Source of the DNA: Mesotaenium endlicherianum
Lineage: Eukaryota > Streptophyta > Zygnematophyceae > Zygnematales > Mesotaeniaceae
Direction of reading: 5' to 3'
Length of the DNA stretch: 64,000 nucleotides
Assembly: GCA_009602735.1 (NCBI GenBank)
Contig: WELA01009032.1
Span: 332,266 to 396,265, forward strand
Shown: positions 35,999-46,311 of the stretch, piece by piece
Numbering within the stretch: the stretch's first letter is position 1
How the letters are laid out: the number at the start of each line of letters is the position of its first letter
Translations under genes and position numbers: made by a program
Notes under the pieces: generated by a model
Database searches by the model: none
What the model saw: the letters and a program-made list of their open reading frames with translations, nothing else
Told to the model about the DNA's origin: nothing

Positions 35999-38900
35999 CA
36001 TGGTATTGGAGCTACCTAGTTGCTTCATTTGGAGGAGGAGCTTTGGTTGGTGATGCTTGTAGCAGTAAAGAGAGGATAGAGGAGAAGGAAGGATGATTAT
36101 AAGTTGCTAAGGGCAGCCATGAAGACGTTGATGCAAGCTAGCATCTCACTCTCTTGAAGGAGGGAGAAGATGAGAAGAGGGAGGTGCTCCAAGAAGTGTT
36201 AACTTGGATGCAACCAGATCTTGGTACGTTTTCTTCGTTATATAAGGAGGTTGTCCAAGCATGGTAGTGATATAAGTATTATAGAGCTTTCTTTGCTTGA
36301 GTATGAAGATATATGAGCATGAGAAAAATGTGGAGTTTACACGGCTGGATTTTTCCTCCGAGATGAAAGCTCTTTGGTGTTAAGCACTTTCTTTTAGGGG
36401 GCCTTGGCATAGAGATGTTGGTGGCTAAAAAGAAGTGCTTGCCCATTTTGATTTCAGATTGTCAATGAAGGTGGAGCGGATAGTAAGAGTAGGCAATCGG
36501 AGACTTAGCAAGCATGTGTACTTGCAAGTTTAGGAGCTTTGGCGGGCATAGCACCCGCAAGCTCAAGAGGAGCTCATGATTAGCTCAAGAGAGGGTGCAC
36601 CGGGATGTTGCACCAAGTTGGCCAAGTATGTGGCCAGATTTGGGTTGCCTTGCATCACTCCTGTATAACTACTGGAAATTATTGGCCAGCCATGATGGAG
36701 CTCGGTACTTCGTATGGAGATTGAAGAAGCCTCAAGTAAAGAGAAGCACCGTGGAAAAGGCTTGGAGCAAGAAGAAATAATCCAGATTTTTCCTCAAGCA
36801 AGATAGTTGGAGATGGAGCCTTTCAAGTTCAGATTTTTCTTTATTATGGAGGGGACAACTATTGAAAGGGGCAGAGTGCCCTAGTGGAAGCGTAGTAACT
36901 CACGAGGAAAGGAACTAGTTGCAATCATACTAGAGAGTGCAGCGGCATATCACTAACAAAGCTTAGCAGAAATGCTCAACATTTTGAATAGCAAGAAACT
37001 GCTCACAAATGATGTAGGATGGAAGGCCTTGTCATTAAAAACCCGTAGAAATTTACAGAAGTGAAAACTGATAAGAAACAAAGAAGTTATGCTTATTTAT
37101 AGTTTTCTACGACGGCCGCTCGCCCCTAGGCGGGAGGGCCGCTTAGCAACGGATTTTCCTAAGTATTTGTCAAATCGTCCCTTCCAGAATATTCGTGAGT
37201 AGGCCAGATTAGTCTCATCTGACGTGTCGGGTCGACTTGACGTCCACAAACATGCATCGAAATATCTAGAATATACTATCTTAGACGCGCTAGGCTAATC
37301 CAAAACTTCTAGGTAAATCGACCTATTCGGCACTCCGCGTCAGCCAAACTTACGTGAAGGTTCGAATTCACTCTAACGGCCCTGATCGCTCGACGCTGTC
37401 GGTCAATCCAACGGTCGCGCTCACCGCGAATTAAGGACAGTCGTCAATTGACCTCAAAACTAATTAAACTTCGGAAATCCATAACTCTCTCAATACTTGA
37501 CCAAATTCGATGAACTTTATATCAAAATGATCACAAAAATGCACTCTACACTTCTATGCAATCAAAACATACTTTCATGAAACTCAATAATGCACTTTGT
37601 AAACCTATGACCTTACAACTATAGAGTACTTGAAGTTGATAGCTATGATGAAGACAAGCCTATGATGTGGAAGAATAAGCAAGATATGAAGTTGGTGCAA
37701 GAGGGCTAGTGCAAGAGATGTCTCCCAATTGAAGTGCGTGTGCCACTAGTTGTGTGATGGCATAGTTAAAGGGCAGATTTTTGGTGCATCTATAGAAGCT
37801 CTGCATGTAAAAGTAGAGTACCAAGGCAAGTTGGGTTTAGTAGTAAGAAGTGTCATTGGGGTGACCAAGGCTAGACAATACTTAAGAAGCTAAGCATGTG
37901 GAAGGAGTTGCACAAAGAGAGTAGCCTACTCTAGTGCTTTAGTGCACGGGTCAAGTGAAGACCAAGGAGGAGTATGGTTAAGTGAAGATGGTAAAATAGG
38001 TGGAGGTAGATAAGACCACAAGTAGCTGTTCTCAGCCCGCTAGCAAAGAAGTGACGCGGGAAGGTGAAGAAGGAGAAACGCTTGTTTTGGTGACCGTAAC
38101 CCTGTTGTCGCATGGAGCAAGCGTGCCTCCTAACAACCTTAGCGAATGTACATTGCCGGTGGAGCAAGACGAGGTGTATGATCCCCTTGCTCATATATAG
38201 AGCAAATCCCAACTGCTCAAGTGGAGGAGCTCCAAGAAAGTGAGCTCAAGAGAAGCCCGCTTGCAAGACAAAGTGTGCGAGCACAAGATGAGGTGCAAGC
38301 ACTAAGAGTATGTGCGTTTGCCCAAGTTATGGAGTTCTTGGAGGCGTTCAAGATGTGTTTCTTGGAGCCTTGTGTGAAGGCTTACCTTCAAGAAGAGCCA
38401 AGAGTATGTGGGAGTGAGCTTCTAGCCAAGAAGAAGACTATGATGGAGTTTGGTGCACCACGAGCAAGACTATGTGCTCATGCATGCCTCGTGTAGATTA
38501 TCATTGCTTGTTGGAGACTACGAGTTTATGGATATGGACCTATGGGGAGGAGAGCAAGACCTATGGGGCTGATATGTCCTGTCCAAGAGGGTGATGTATG
38601 ACAAGGACCTGGACATGAAGCTAGGAGAATCAGCGCCTATGCAAGCAAACAACATGGAGGCGCAAAATTGGGCCTTGGACACTAGAGTGGTAAGCGCCTT
38701 ACCTTCGTGATGAGGGGGGGGGGTGTCATAGTTGTCTATAGTGCTTGTAAGCAAGATCAAGCAAGCCCTAAGAGTTCTGTTGTAACCAAGAGATGTGAAG
38801 TGGAGAGAAGTTTGAGAGCAAGAGCTTGGGGGGCACACAAATCTGTCCATGTTTGAGGGTCTTACGGGTAGGCGAGCGCGAGGGTAAAAGTGGGGAGATT

Positions 38901-39787
38901 TTGGCTGCTTTTGGCCTACTTCGAAGAGAGTGGGTAACATCTTCCTACACGATGTGAGAGGCCTAGTATGATGCCTTCCTTGAGTCATAGTCAACTTTTA
39001 GAAATGGAGGTTGAAGCATGTGCCATTTGTGGGCGCGGGAGCTTGATACGTGTTGCGCGCGTGTGTGTCCTACGAGCGTGGGGCACAAAGTGACTATCTC
39101 GTTTAGGAGTTAGACTTCAATTCAGATTCTGAAATTTTGTGTAGAGGTAGTCCTATGGGTTTAGATTCAGAAAGAGTAATCTTTTCAATAAAAATAATAT
39201 TTGAAGTACTGACAATGACATATGGCGGTCTGTTGGATTGACGTGGGAGCCGTATGTGTGAGGCAAGGTGCAATCTAACTTCATGGTCTTAAGCTTAGAA
39301 AATGGGAAAACCAAGCATACCAATGAGTTCAAAAGGGTGACATTATGTAGTTTGCACAACTTTCAGGCTAAAAATGTCATAAAAAGTTAGGGGGGTGCCA
39401 TTTGGCGTCTAGAGAGGTCACCACGAGTTGCGCACGCGAGTGAGAGAGTGCAATACCTCTATAAGAAGTTTGGCTTAGAGTTAGAGGTAGCCAAGGGTAC
39501 CAGAAGATTCAAGAACATAATGGAGTTACGTTCATGATGTATCTGGTCAAAATTATAAGAGCACCACGAGTAAGCCACATGGCGCGGCGAGGAGTTGCCA
39601 CTTGTCCAAGAGGGCGAAGAATGAGTATTTTGGCAATTTGATGGGCTATTATGCATTTGATCCAGCTTTGGAGTATGTGGGCACAAGAGAGGAAGTTTGT
39701 TACAGCCTACATGAAGATATTAACTTAATCCAAGAGGAAGGAGTTGAAGGCAAATATGCATTTGTGTAAGGAAACGCTATGTCTGGA
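35999..39787 (+). mobile_element. Probable non-coding internal region of element F, interrupted by a solo LTR
   Basis: Begins with the primer-binding site TGGTATTGGAGCTACC beside the F LTR. The sequence is strikingly purine-rich on the plus strand, and its open frames are short (for example 38000-38200 and 38221-38496) with no gag or pol motifs. It could be a large non-autonomous LTR derivative or a heavily decayed element. A family G solo LTR with a perfect target duplication interrupts it at 36863-37617. The right boundary is set only by the start of the next LTR. Confidence 0.4.
36863..37617 (-). repeat. Family G solo LTR
   Basis: 755 bp, reading TGTAAGGTCATAGG...CCCCTTTCA on the minus strand, flanked by a perfect 5-bp target duplication ACTAT (36858-36862 and 37618-37622). 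No internal region is attached, so it is a solo LTR left by LTR-LTR recombination. It is an inverted partner of the LTR at 39788-40533. Confidence 0.88.
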
Positions 39788-40533
39788 TGTAAGGTCATAG
39801 AATTATGACGTGCAATTTTGAGTCAATTAAATATATGTTTTAAACTCATAGAATTGTAGAGTGTGTTTTTGTGGTCATTTTGATATAAAGTGTGTCGAAT
39901 TTGGTTAAGTATTGAGATAGTTATAAATTTTGGAAGTTCAATTAGTTTTAAGGTTGGTCGGTGACTGTCCTTAATTCGCGGTGAGCGCGACCGTCGAATT
40001 GACCGACAGCTTCAAGCGATCTGGTCCGTTAGAGTGAATTCAAACCGTCACGTAATTTCGGCTGACGCGGAGTGCCGACTAGGTCGATTTACCTAGAAGT
40101 TTCGAATTAGCCTAAGTTAGTATATTCTAGAAATGTCGATGCATGTATGTAGACGTCAAATCGACCCGACACGTCAGATCAGGCTGATTTGGCATACTCA
40201 CGAAGATTCGAGAAGGGACGATTGACGAACACTTATGAAATGCCGTTGCTAATCGGCCCTCCCTCCTAGGGACAATCGACCATCGTAGAAAAACTATAAA
40301 TAGGCATAACTTCTTCATTCCTGATCAGTTTTCACTTTTGTAAATTTCTACCGGTACGTACTAATAAGGCCTTTCATCCTACTTCATTCGTGAGCACTTT
40401 CTTTGTAATTGCAATGTTCAATTATTTGGTAAAGCTTTCTTATAAATATGCTGCTGCACTCTCTAGTATAATTGCAATTAGCTTTCTTTCTCGTGAGTCA
40501 CTACGCTTCCACTAGGGCACTAAGCCCCTTTCA
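39788..40533 (+). repeat. Family G 5' LTR
   Basis: 746 bp, TGTAAGGTCATAG...CCCCTTTCA, with ACTATAAATAGG at about 40273-40284 as probable TATA promoter. A degenerate primer-binding site (TAGTATTGGAGCTGG) follows, then a gag start. Similar along its whole length to the solo LTR at 36863-37617. Confidence 0.85.
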
Positions 40534-40570
40534 TCTAGTATTGGAGCTGGGCTAGTTTGCATATTATAAT

Positions 40571-41200
40571 ATGGAGTTGCAGTCGGCAGCTGGAGGAGGC
40601 GAACATGCCGAGCATGTTGAGCGCGTGGAGCCGCAGGCACCACCAGCAATGACCAGAGAGCAACAAGAGATGCAGGCGATGCTAAGGCAAATGGCGAATG
40701 CAATTGGAGGAGAAGTCTACGCCCAATTTCAACAAAATATGTGCGCGGAGGTGGAGAAAATGGTGCGAGTTGTTGTTGGGAATGCCGCTTTGACAAGTTC
40801 GGCACCTCCACCTGCTGTACCACCAATCCATGTTCAACCAGTGGTGCGACAAGTTATTCCACCCGCATTGGGTGTGCGTGCGCCTAAGCTTGAAGTGTAT
40901 ACTGGGGGGCGTGGATTGCCGCCTGTTCATTAATGGATTTTAGGAGTGAAGAAGTTTATGGAGTATTTTGCGCTCACGCCCGACTTCCATTTGACTTTAT
41001 GCGTTTATGTGCTGACCTCTAAATTTCCAAGTCACCAAAGTATAGTGCGTCAAGTCACCTTCCGAATGACACCGGTTTCGCGTCATTTGGTCAACTATCG
41101 AGTGAGGTGTACACACTTGTGGACATGGAAGAACCTCCTAATGTGACTGCATGCGCTGAATCCCTCGCCTTCCGCGTCAATTTTTTAGGAGTATAAAGCA
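40571..41200 (+). pseudogene. Gag remnant of element G
   Basis: Opens with MELQSAAGGGEHAEHVERVE, an acidic, Gln-rich gag N-terminus (MTREQQEMQAMLRQMANAIG). It proceeds to a proline-rich linker and the beginning of a gag capsid domain (RAPKLEVYTGG). The frame stops at 40933 and shifts: KKFMEYFALTPDFHLT follows in another frame, and further stops come after that. No zinc knuckle or pol is attached, so the element is truncated on the right. Confidence 0.6.
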
Positions 41201-41534
41201 ATTCAGATGTCTCTAATGGGCGACCATTTAGAGGTCTATTATGGCAAGTTGTAAGTGACAGAGTCATCAATAAAGTTTACACTTCTATCTCTTGGACTTC
41301 CAGGACCACTGGTCTCTCACTTGTGAAGAGCAAGCCCTCTTGGCTTCCAGTCACTTGAAGAACTTCACAAGTGGTGAGCAAAGTCACAGCTTAAACCCAT
41401 GCATGGGACTTCTCTACAAAGATCATGATGTCTTCTAATGATCTTTTGGGCCATACTTCATTAGTTATTCTCTTTCAAGTTAACAGTTTTGAGGTGCTCA
41501 CTCTGGATGGTACACGCCTCTTACTTTTAAGACA
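41201..41534. other. Junction between element G remnant and element H fragment
   Basis: Short non-coding interval. Nothing recognisable beyond a possible TGTAAGTGACAG start of another repeat near 41254. Confidence 0.3.
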
Positions 41535-42048
41535 TTGTCTTTGCTTACTAACACTTATAATCTACAGCGTATGCCTATTCGTAGTGGGCTATCTTATCAG
41601 CCTTACTATGAAGGGGTTAGTGGAGAGGACTCGGATTTGGATCTCATCATTATCACTGATCCACTTGAAGAGGAGCACCCAGTGCCTCTTCAGCCTATCG
41701 TCGTCTTTGAACCACCGCCCTAGTGGACCCTTATCAATCCCTCGGCAAGTGACCAGGGTACAAAGGTAGACGGGGCCTCCCTCTTTCGCTTCAGCGGTAG
41801 GCCAGGTACCTGTGATCTGGAGGACACTATCTCAAAGTTTGAGGCTGACTACAATAATGCAAATTTTAAGACTCCCACGCTCATTAAGCGCCAGGTGTTT
41901 GGTATGCTTATGCATTACCTTCTTCACGAGGCTCGAGACACCTACCGTGAGAAGGCAATAGAGATCTTTGCATGCACGAAGCTTGTGGGGGATCCATCAG
42001 TGAACAACCCGCTCGCTGACCCTGTTCAGCCTTTTGGGAGGTCCTCAG
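41535..42048 (+). pseudogene. Gag-like fragment of an unclassified retroelement (element H)
   Basis: The frame begins around RMPIRSGLSYQPYYEG, is acidic, hits a TAG after FEPPP at 41721-41723, then stays open in the same frame. That part includes LFRFSGRPGTCDLEDTISKFEADY and VFGMLMHYLLHEARDTYREKA, the layout of a retroelement gag domain. It ends where a family E LTR begins at 42049. The assignment rests on general resemblance to gag domains, not on a diagnostic motif. Confidence 0.45.
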
Positions 42049-42604
42049 TGAAATGAATCGACTTACCAATAAGCGATTAACAATTAATAAAAGATTTTTA
42101 TATCAGCAAGTCATCTTTATTGACTTTCTGTAACTTGTTTAACAGCCAAGGACAATACACTAGCAGTAAGCAATACTCATAAGTCAAAGTCAAAGGCAAG
42201 TAAACAAGCATCAATTATGCAATCCAAAACTCATACATAAGCAAGGTTAAAAGACAGTTTGCATCAATGGCTTCTCGCCTTGGATTCAGATTTCTCTCAG
42301 TAAGCTATACAAAAGAGTTGGCCTTGTTTTTGAATGCCGAACTCAAGAGCAGTACCTTGCATATGTACATGGAATGAGTTTACTGTTCAACGCCAAGTGC
42401 GATGGCATCGCCTACCCGGGAGTTAACCACGTTGGTAGGACCTCGGTTAACCAAATCCACAGCCATCTCACATCATCCCGAATCGCCATCCACCCAAGGG
42501 GTGTCATTTGGCCACTCATCTAGCACACCACACTTAGATGCATAACTAGGCAGTTTGCGTCTACCAAGTACGGCAGTCAGCGGACTGTCAAAGAATGTAT
42601 GTGA
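42049..42604 (-). repeat. Family E LTR, minus orientation (left arm of palindrome)
   Basis: About 556 bp. On the plus strand it starts TGAAATGAATCG (the LTR 3' end reversed) and matches the E LTRs at 57374-57909 and 58262-58841. It is followed by a 48-bp partial duplicate of its own terminal segment (42605-42652). Confidence 0.82.
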
Positions 42605-42652
42605 GCTTCTACTGAGTACGGCAGTCAACTGACCGTCAAAGAATGTATGTCA

Positions 42653-43067
42653 GCTCGGTAGAAGCGAATTGCCTAGTTATGCATCTAAGTGTGGTGTGCT
42701 AGATGAGTGGCCAGATGACACCCCTTGGGTGGATGGCAATTCGGAATGATGTGAGATGGCTGTGGATTTGGTTAGCCGAGGTTCTACCAACGTGGTTAAC
42801 GCCCGGGTAGGTGGTGCCATCGCACTTGCTGTTGAACAGTAAATTCATTCCATGTACATATGCTAGGTATTGATCTCGTGTTCGGCATTTGGAAACAAGG
42901 CCAACTCTCTTGTATGGCTTACTTAGAGATATCTAAATCCAAGGCGAGAAGCCATTGATGCGAACTGTCTTCTAACCTCGCTTATGTATGAGTTTTTGAA
43001 TTGCATAATTGATGCTCGTTTACTTGCATTTGACTTTGACTTATGAGTATTGCTTACTGCTAGTGTA
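42653..43067 (+). repeat. Family E LTR, plus orientation, truncated (right arm of palindrome)
   Basis: Inverted copy of the left arm. It lacks the first bases of the LTR and is cut off at GTGTA where the TRIM-like element begins. The two arms form an imperfect palindrome about 1 kb long. Confidence 0.82.
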
Positions 43068-43507
43068 TGGTCGGTTTGAATTGTATAAGTAAAATTGGCG
43101 CGCGATCTAAGTACCTCGAGTTACCTTTTTGTTTGTATAGCTACATTGGTATCGGAGCGCAAACGTATGCAACGGGGTCCAAGAGACCAGGGTTCAAATC
43201 GGGCCGAGCACAAAGGACCGTGCTAACGGGGGTGCGAGACTGGTCGATGGTACGACCGTATGGCGATCTTCAAATCGTACGAAGAAAGGACACTATCCCG
43301 AAATAATGTCCCTCACGGGTGCCAGAGCATGAGTGCCCGGGACGTGCACACTTGTAGGTGAGAAGAGTGTAACGATCTGCCGCGTGGCCGGATGCGGCGT
43401 GTGCGACACGACGCGGAATGCGATCGGAAGTGTCGGTCGAAATTGTATAAGTACTATTGGCGCGCGATCTAAGTACCTGGAGTTACCTTTTTATTCGTAT
43501 TGCTACA
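43068..43507 (+). mobile_element. TRIM-like miniature LTR element
   Basis: Two direct terminal repeats of 78 bp (43068-43145) and 77 bp (43431-43507) share TATTGGCGCGCGATCTAAG-like cores and both end GCTACA. One nucleotide after the first repeat is a primer-binding site TGGTATCGGAGC (43147-43158), the same initiator-tRNA site used by the large elements here. The internal 285 bp has no coding capacity. Total length of 440 bp and this layout match terminal-repeat retrotransposons in miniature. A GGGTTCAAATC pol III B-box-like motif lies inside at about 43191. The left and right flanks differ (E LTR versus an unknown coding sequence), so no target duplication can be confirmed. Confidence 0.7.
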
Positions 43508-44490
43508 CTGCAAGTTGATGGAGATAGCCCTCTCCTGTGCAGCTCTCAAAGTGACAAGAATATACACTGGCATGCCAAAAGGGTGCTGCATGACATAGGC
43601 TAAGGGCATATGCCACCTATGAGAGGGGGATGTTGGCTGCCCTCTGGCTGCTTCCTTGGCAGCCGTCTTGTCTGCCCTATCTGCCTGAGTCTCACCTCCT
43701 GGGGTCGGACTCCTCCTGCTGAAACTTCCCAGCCACTGGAGCTCTGGATCTCCTGGTGGGCTGGTATTCCCAAGCTGCTGCAAGAGTGCCTGTGCCAGGG
43801 ACCGCTCAGTCCTCTACAGCGTGGGGGAGGTAGCAGGAGTCTGTGCCTCAACAGGGCTAGACTCCTCTCTTGCGCCTTCCTTCTCTTTGTCCTCCTGTTC
43901 TTCTGAGACTTCTGTAGTCTCTCTGGTTATCTTTTCCAGCCGTTGCCGAGAAATGAGTATCCCACTGACCTCCCCCTTTTGAATGCTGGTGGGGATTGCT
44001 GGGTTCTGACCGCATACAGGTCTTTCTCCCTTTGCTTACTTGCCCATTTGGCATAAGCATGTTTCCCCTTAGAGAAAGAATCCCTAGCCCTGGTCCTATT
44101 CTCCTGCGTCGCTCGACTCATGCAGTCCCTGACTTCATCCAGTCTTGGGTCCCATGCTGCAATGTGAGGTGGCAGCACTATTTTCCCCTGCAAGTCTGCC
44201 AGGAAATCGTCTTCCTCAACTCTGTCATTGAGCTGGTCCCTCATGTTGATGGTCATCCAGCGCCAGTCAGTGGGCTGCAGGAAGAAAGCATGGTCTGTCC
44301 TCTTCAGAGTACAAGGGTACCAGTGTCCCGAGAAGTCCAGCTGGCTGGTCTCCCTTGCCAAGAACTCCCACCTTCTTCTCTCTACCTCGTTATACATGGC
44401 CTTTATCCGGTTGTAGCAAGTGGCATCCTTGAAGATGTTTGGGTCCATAGGGATCAATCTGATGACCTTGTCTGTGCCCCAGATCCTAGG
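43508..44490 (-). pseudogene. Unrecognised coding sequence X, 3' part (downstream of element C)
   Basis: Minus-strand continuation of the frame at 51171-51724. Across the CTAGG duplication the reading runs directly from the GVPIP residues into RIWGTDKVIRLIPMDPNIF, so element C split one open frame. This part is open to about 43980, with a Trp/Arg-rich region (DFSGHWYPCTLKRTDHAFF; WRWMTINMRDQLND). A shift at an A/G homopolymer near 43975 then precedes an acidic Glu-rich stretch. An in-frame stop follows near 43822, and the same frame resumes (ALLQQLGNTSPPGDPELQW) until the TRIM-like element. I do not recognise a family. It may be a third ORF of a family E element or a captured host gene. Confidence 0.55.
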
Positions 44491-44993
44491 TGTAGTGATT
44501 TGAGTTATTATATATTAGTTCGCATATATTTTAATGTTTTCAAATATATTTGGAGTAGTATTGTGTGGAGTCAAGTGTGAATAGGTACTCTAGTAACTTG
44601 GTTCATGTCCTTTGAACCTTCCAAGGCATTTTCGAAGTTAGAGGAAAGACCTAGAAGAACTCCATGTGGCAAAAGTCAGATGTGCCATTTTTAGGTCAAA
44701 AGGACATGTGTACATTATTCTAGAAAGAGGTGGCAAGTTTTGGGATGTGTTGGGTGCCAACACATCAACATACACCTTCCTAGAAATTACTTATGTAGCA
44801 AGTATATAAACAAGAGCTAGAACATAGAAAGACATTCCAGAATCACTCTTGTACTTGCCAAAATCCAGAAATATATTAACTTTCAAGAAGCCATCTCTCT
44901 TTCAAGAAGCTACCACTTGTGTTCAAAGATCCTTGTCTTGAATAGATAAAGTATTCTGTTTTACTAAGTACTTTATCTATCTGTTTCACTACA
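44491..44993 (+). repeat. 5' LTR of element C (family 1)
   Basis: 503 bp, TGTAGTG...CACTACA, with TATATAA at about 44803-44809 as core promoter. Confidence 0.96.
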
Positions 44994-44994
44994 G

Positions 44995-45006
44995 TGGTAT
45001 CGGAGC
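44995..45006 (+). promoter_or_regulatory. Primer-binding site of element C
   Basis: TGGTATCGGAGC begins two bases after the LTR end. It matches the plant consensus TGGTATCAGAGC, complementary to the 3' end of initiator tRNA-Met, with one change. The same variant occurs in element B and in the TRIM-like element. Confidence 0.88.
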
Positions 45007-45030
45007 TAGGCACTTTGGTAGCACAAGAAG

Positions 45031-46311
45031 ATGGCCGATCCTCAAGACCAACAGCAAGCTTTCGAAGGAAGCCCTTCCTCTCCAAGACACCCTCCTCCAG
45101 CGCCGATGGGAGAGCCCACTCAAGAAAATCTGCAACAACAAGAAGCACCACAAGGAGGAGCACACCCTCCTCCAGCGTCGATGGGAGAGCCTACTCAAGG
45201 AAATCTGCAACAACAAGAAGCACCACAAGGAGGAGCACCGTCAAATCCCGTGGCAGCCGCTATAGCAAAGTTGACCCCACCACAAGGAGTTCCCGCAAAT
45301 GAGTGGGCAGCCTTCCTAATGACCGTCCACAACCAAGTGGGCTTGGCCACCTATGAAGCAACCGTGCAAGCGTCAAGAGAAGCTATGGCTGCCATGGTTG
45401 CCCCTATTGCGAGCAATGCTCAAAATCCAGCCCCGGCTCAAGCGCCTCCACAAGAGCCAACGAGAGCAAGGAAACTCATCAAGCCCGGCAAACCCGACAC
45501 TTTCAACCCCGGGAAAGGTGCCAACCTGAATTTATGGCTCTACCAAGTGGAGACGTACCTCGCGTTCCTTGAAGTACCCGAGGAGGACTACGTTCCCTTT
45601 GCCGTTACCTTACTTAGAGGAGCAGCAACATCATGGTGGCGTAACTATCAAGCGGCTATATATCAAGCTATGGCGCACCCCATGCTCGGCCAAGAGCCCC
45701 CACCATCATATGCAAGATGGGCAGATTTTCGTGAGGCCCTCAAGAAGCAATTCATGCCCATCAATGCGGAGAAGATTGCCCGAGGAAAGCTCCACCATCT
45801 CAAGCAAACGACGTCCGTTCAAGAGTATACATCCAGATTTCACGCCCTCACTCTTGAGATCCCCAACATGTCTCTCGAGGAGAAGATTGACCGTTACATC
45901 TTTGGCCTCAAACCCAAGGTGGCAAAGGAAGTGGAGTTACGCGACTTGACGGACTTCTCAAAGATCATTGAAGTGGCCCAAAAGGTGGATACCTTGGATT
46001 TCAAGCACTCCGTGCCTTCATCTTCACGGGTACCGACGACGCGGGTGTACGCAGCCCCTTCCACATCCGAATCTGGACCCACACCCATGGAAATCGGAGT
46101 TATTAAAAGGGACCCCGCGGCTGCCCGGAAGAGTGGAAGACCCTCCAATGACACTTATGATGCAAGAAACCAGCAAGGAGTGAAAGCAAGACTCTCCCCG
46201 GCTGAAAAAGAAGCTCTCATGACGGCTGGACTATGCTTCTATTGCAAGGAAAAGGGCCATCGTGCACTTTCATGCCCCAAAAAGTTGTCAAAAAACGGAC
46301 AGCGCCGGTAG
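45031..46311 (+). CDS. Gag of element C
   Basis: 426-residue structural polyprotein that would assemble the cytoplasmic virus-like particle and bind the element RNA. It starts [13 protein letters not shown] about 37 nt after the LTR. Residues about 15-70 are Pro/Gln-rich with two tandem 25-residue units. Residues about 130-300 form the capsid-type helical domain ([53 protein letters not shown]). Near the end is a CX2CX4HX4C zinc knuckle ([14 protein letters not shown]). The last codons contain the slippery heptamer at 46290-46296 in the correct phase (TCA AAA AAC), and termination is at TAG 46309-46311. Most ribosomes should make Gag alone. Confidence 0.94.
   Translation: MADPQDQQQAFEGSPSSPRHPPPAPMGEPTQENLQQQEAPQGGAHPPPASMGEPTQGNLQQQEAPQGGAPSNPVAAAIAKLTPPQGVPANEWAAFLMTVHNQVGLATYEATVQASREAMAAMVAPIASNAQNPAPAQAPPQEPTRARKLIKPGKPDTFNPGKGANLNLWLYQVETYLAFLEVPEEDYVPFAVTLLRGAATSWWRNYQAAIYQAMAHPMLGQEPPPSYARWADFREALKKQFMPINAEKIARGKLHHLKQTTSVQEYTSRFHALTLEIPNMSLEEKIDRYIFGLKPKVAKEVELRDLTDFSKIIEVAQKVDTLDFKHSVPSSSRVPTTRVYAAPSTSESGPTPMEIGVIKRDPAAARKSGRPSNDTYDARNQQGVKARLSPAEKEALMTAGLCFYCKEKGHRALSCPKKLSKNGQRR

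Noticed and set aside
38000-38496. Two short plus-strand open frames in the F interior
   Set aside because: No recognisable domain; composition follows the general purine bias of the region.
43185-43205. Possible tRNA gene or SINE (GGGTTCAAATC B-box-like motif)
   Set aside because: No A box at the right distance, no T-arm complement and no cloverleaf; the motif is inside the TRIM-like element.
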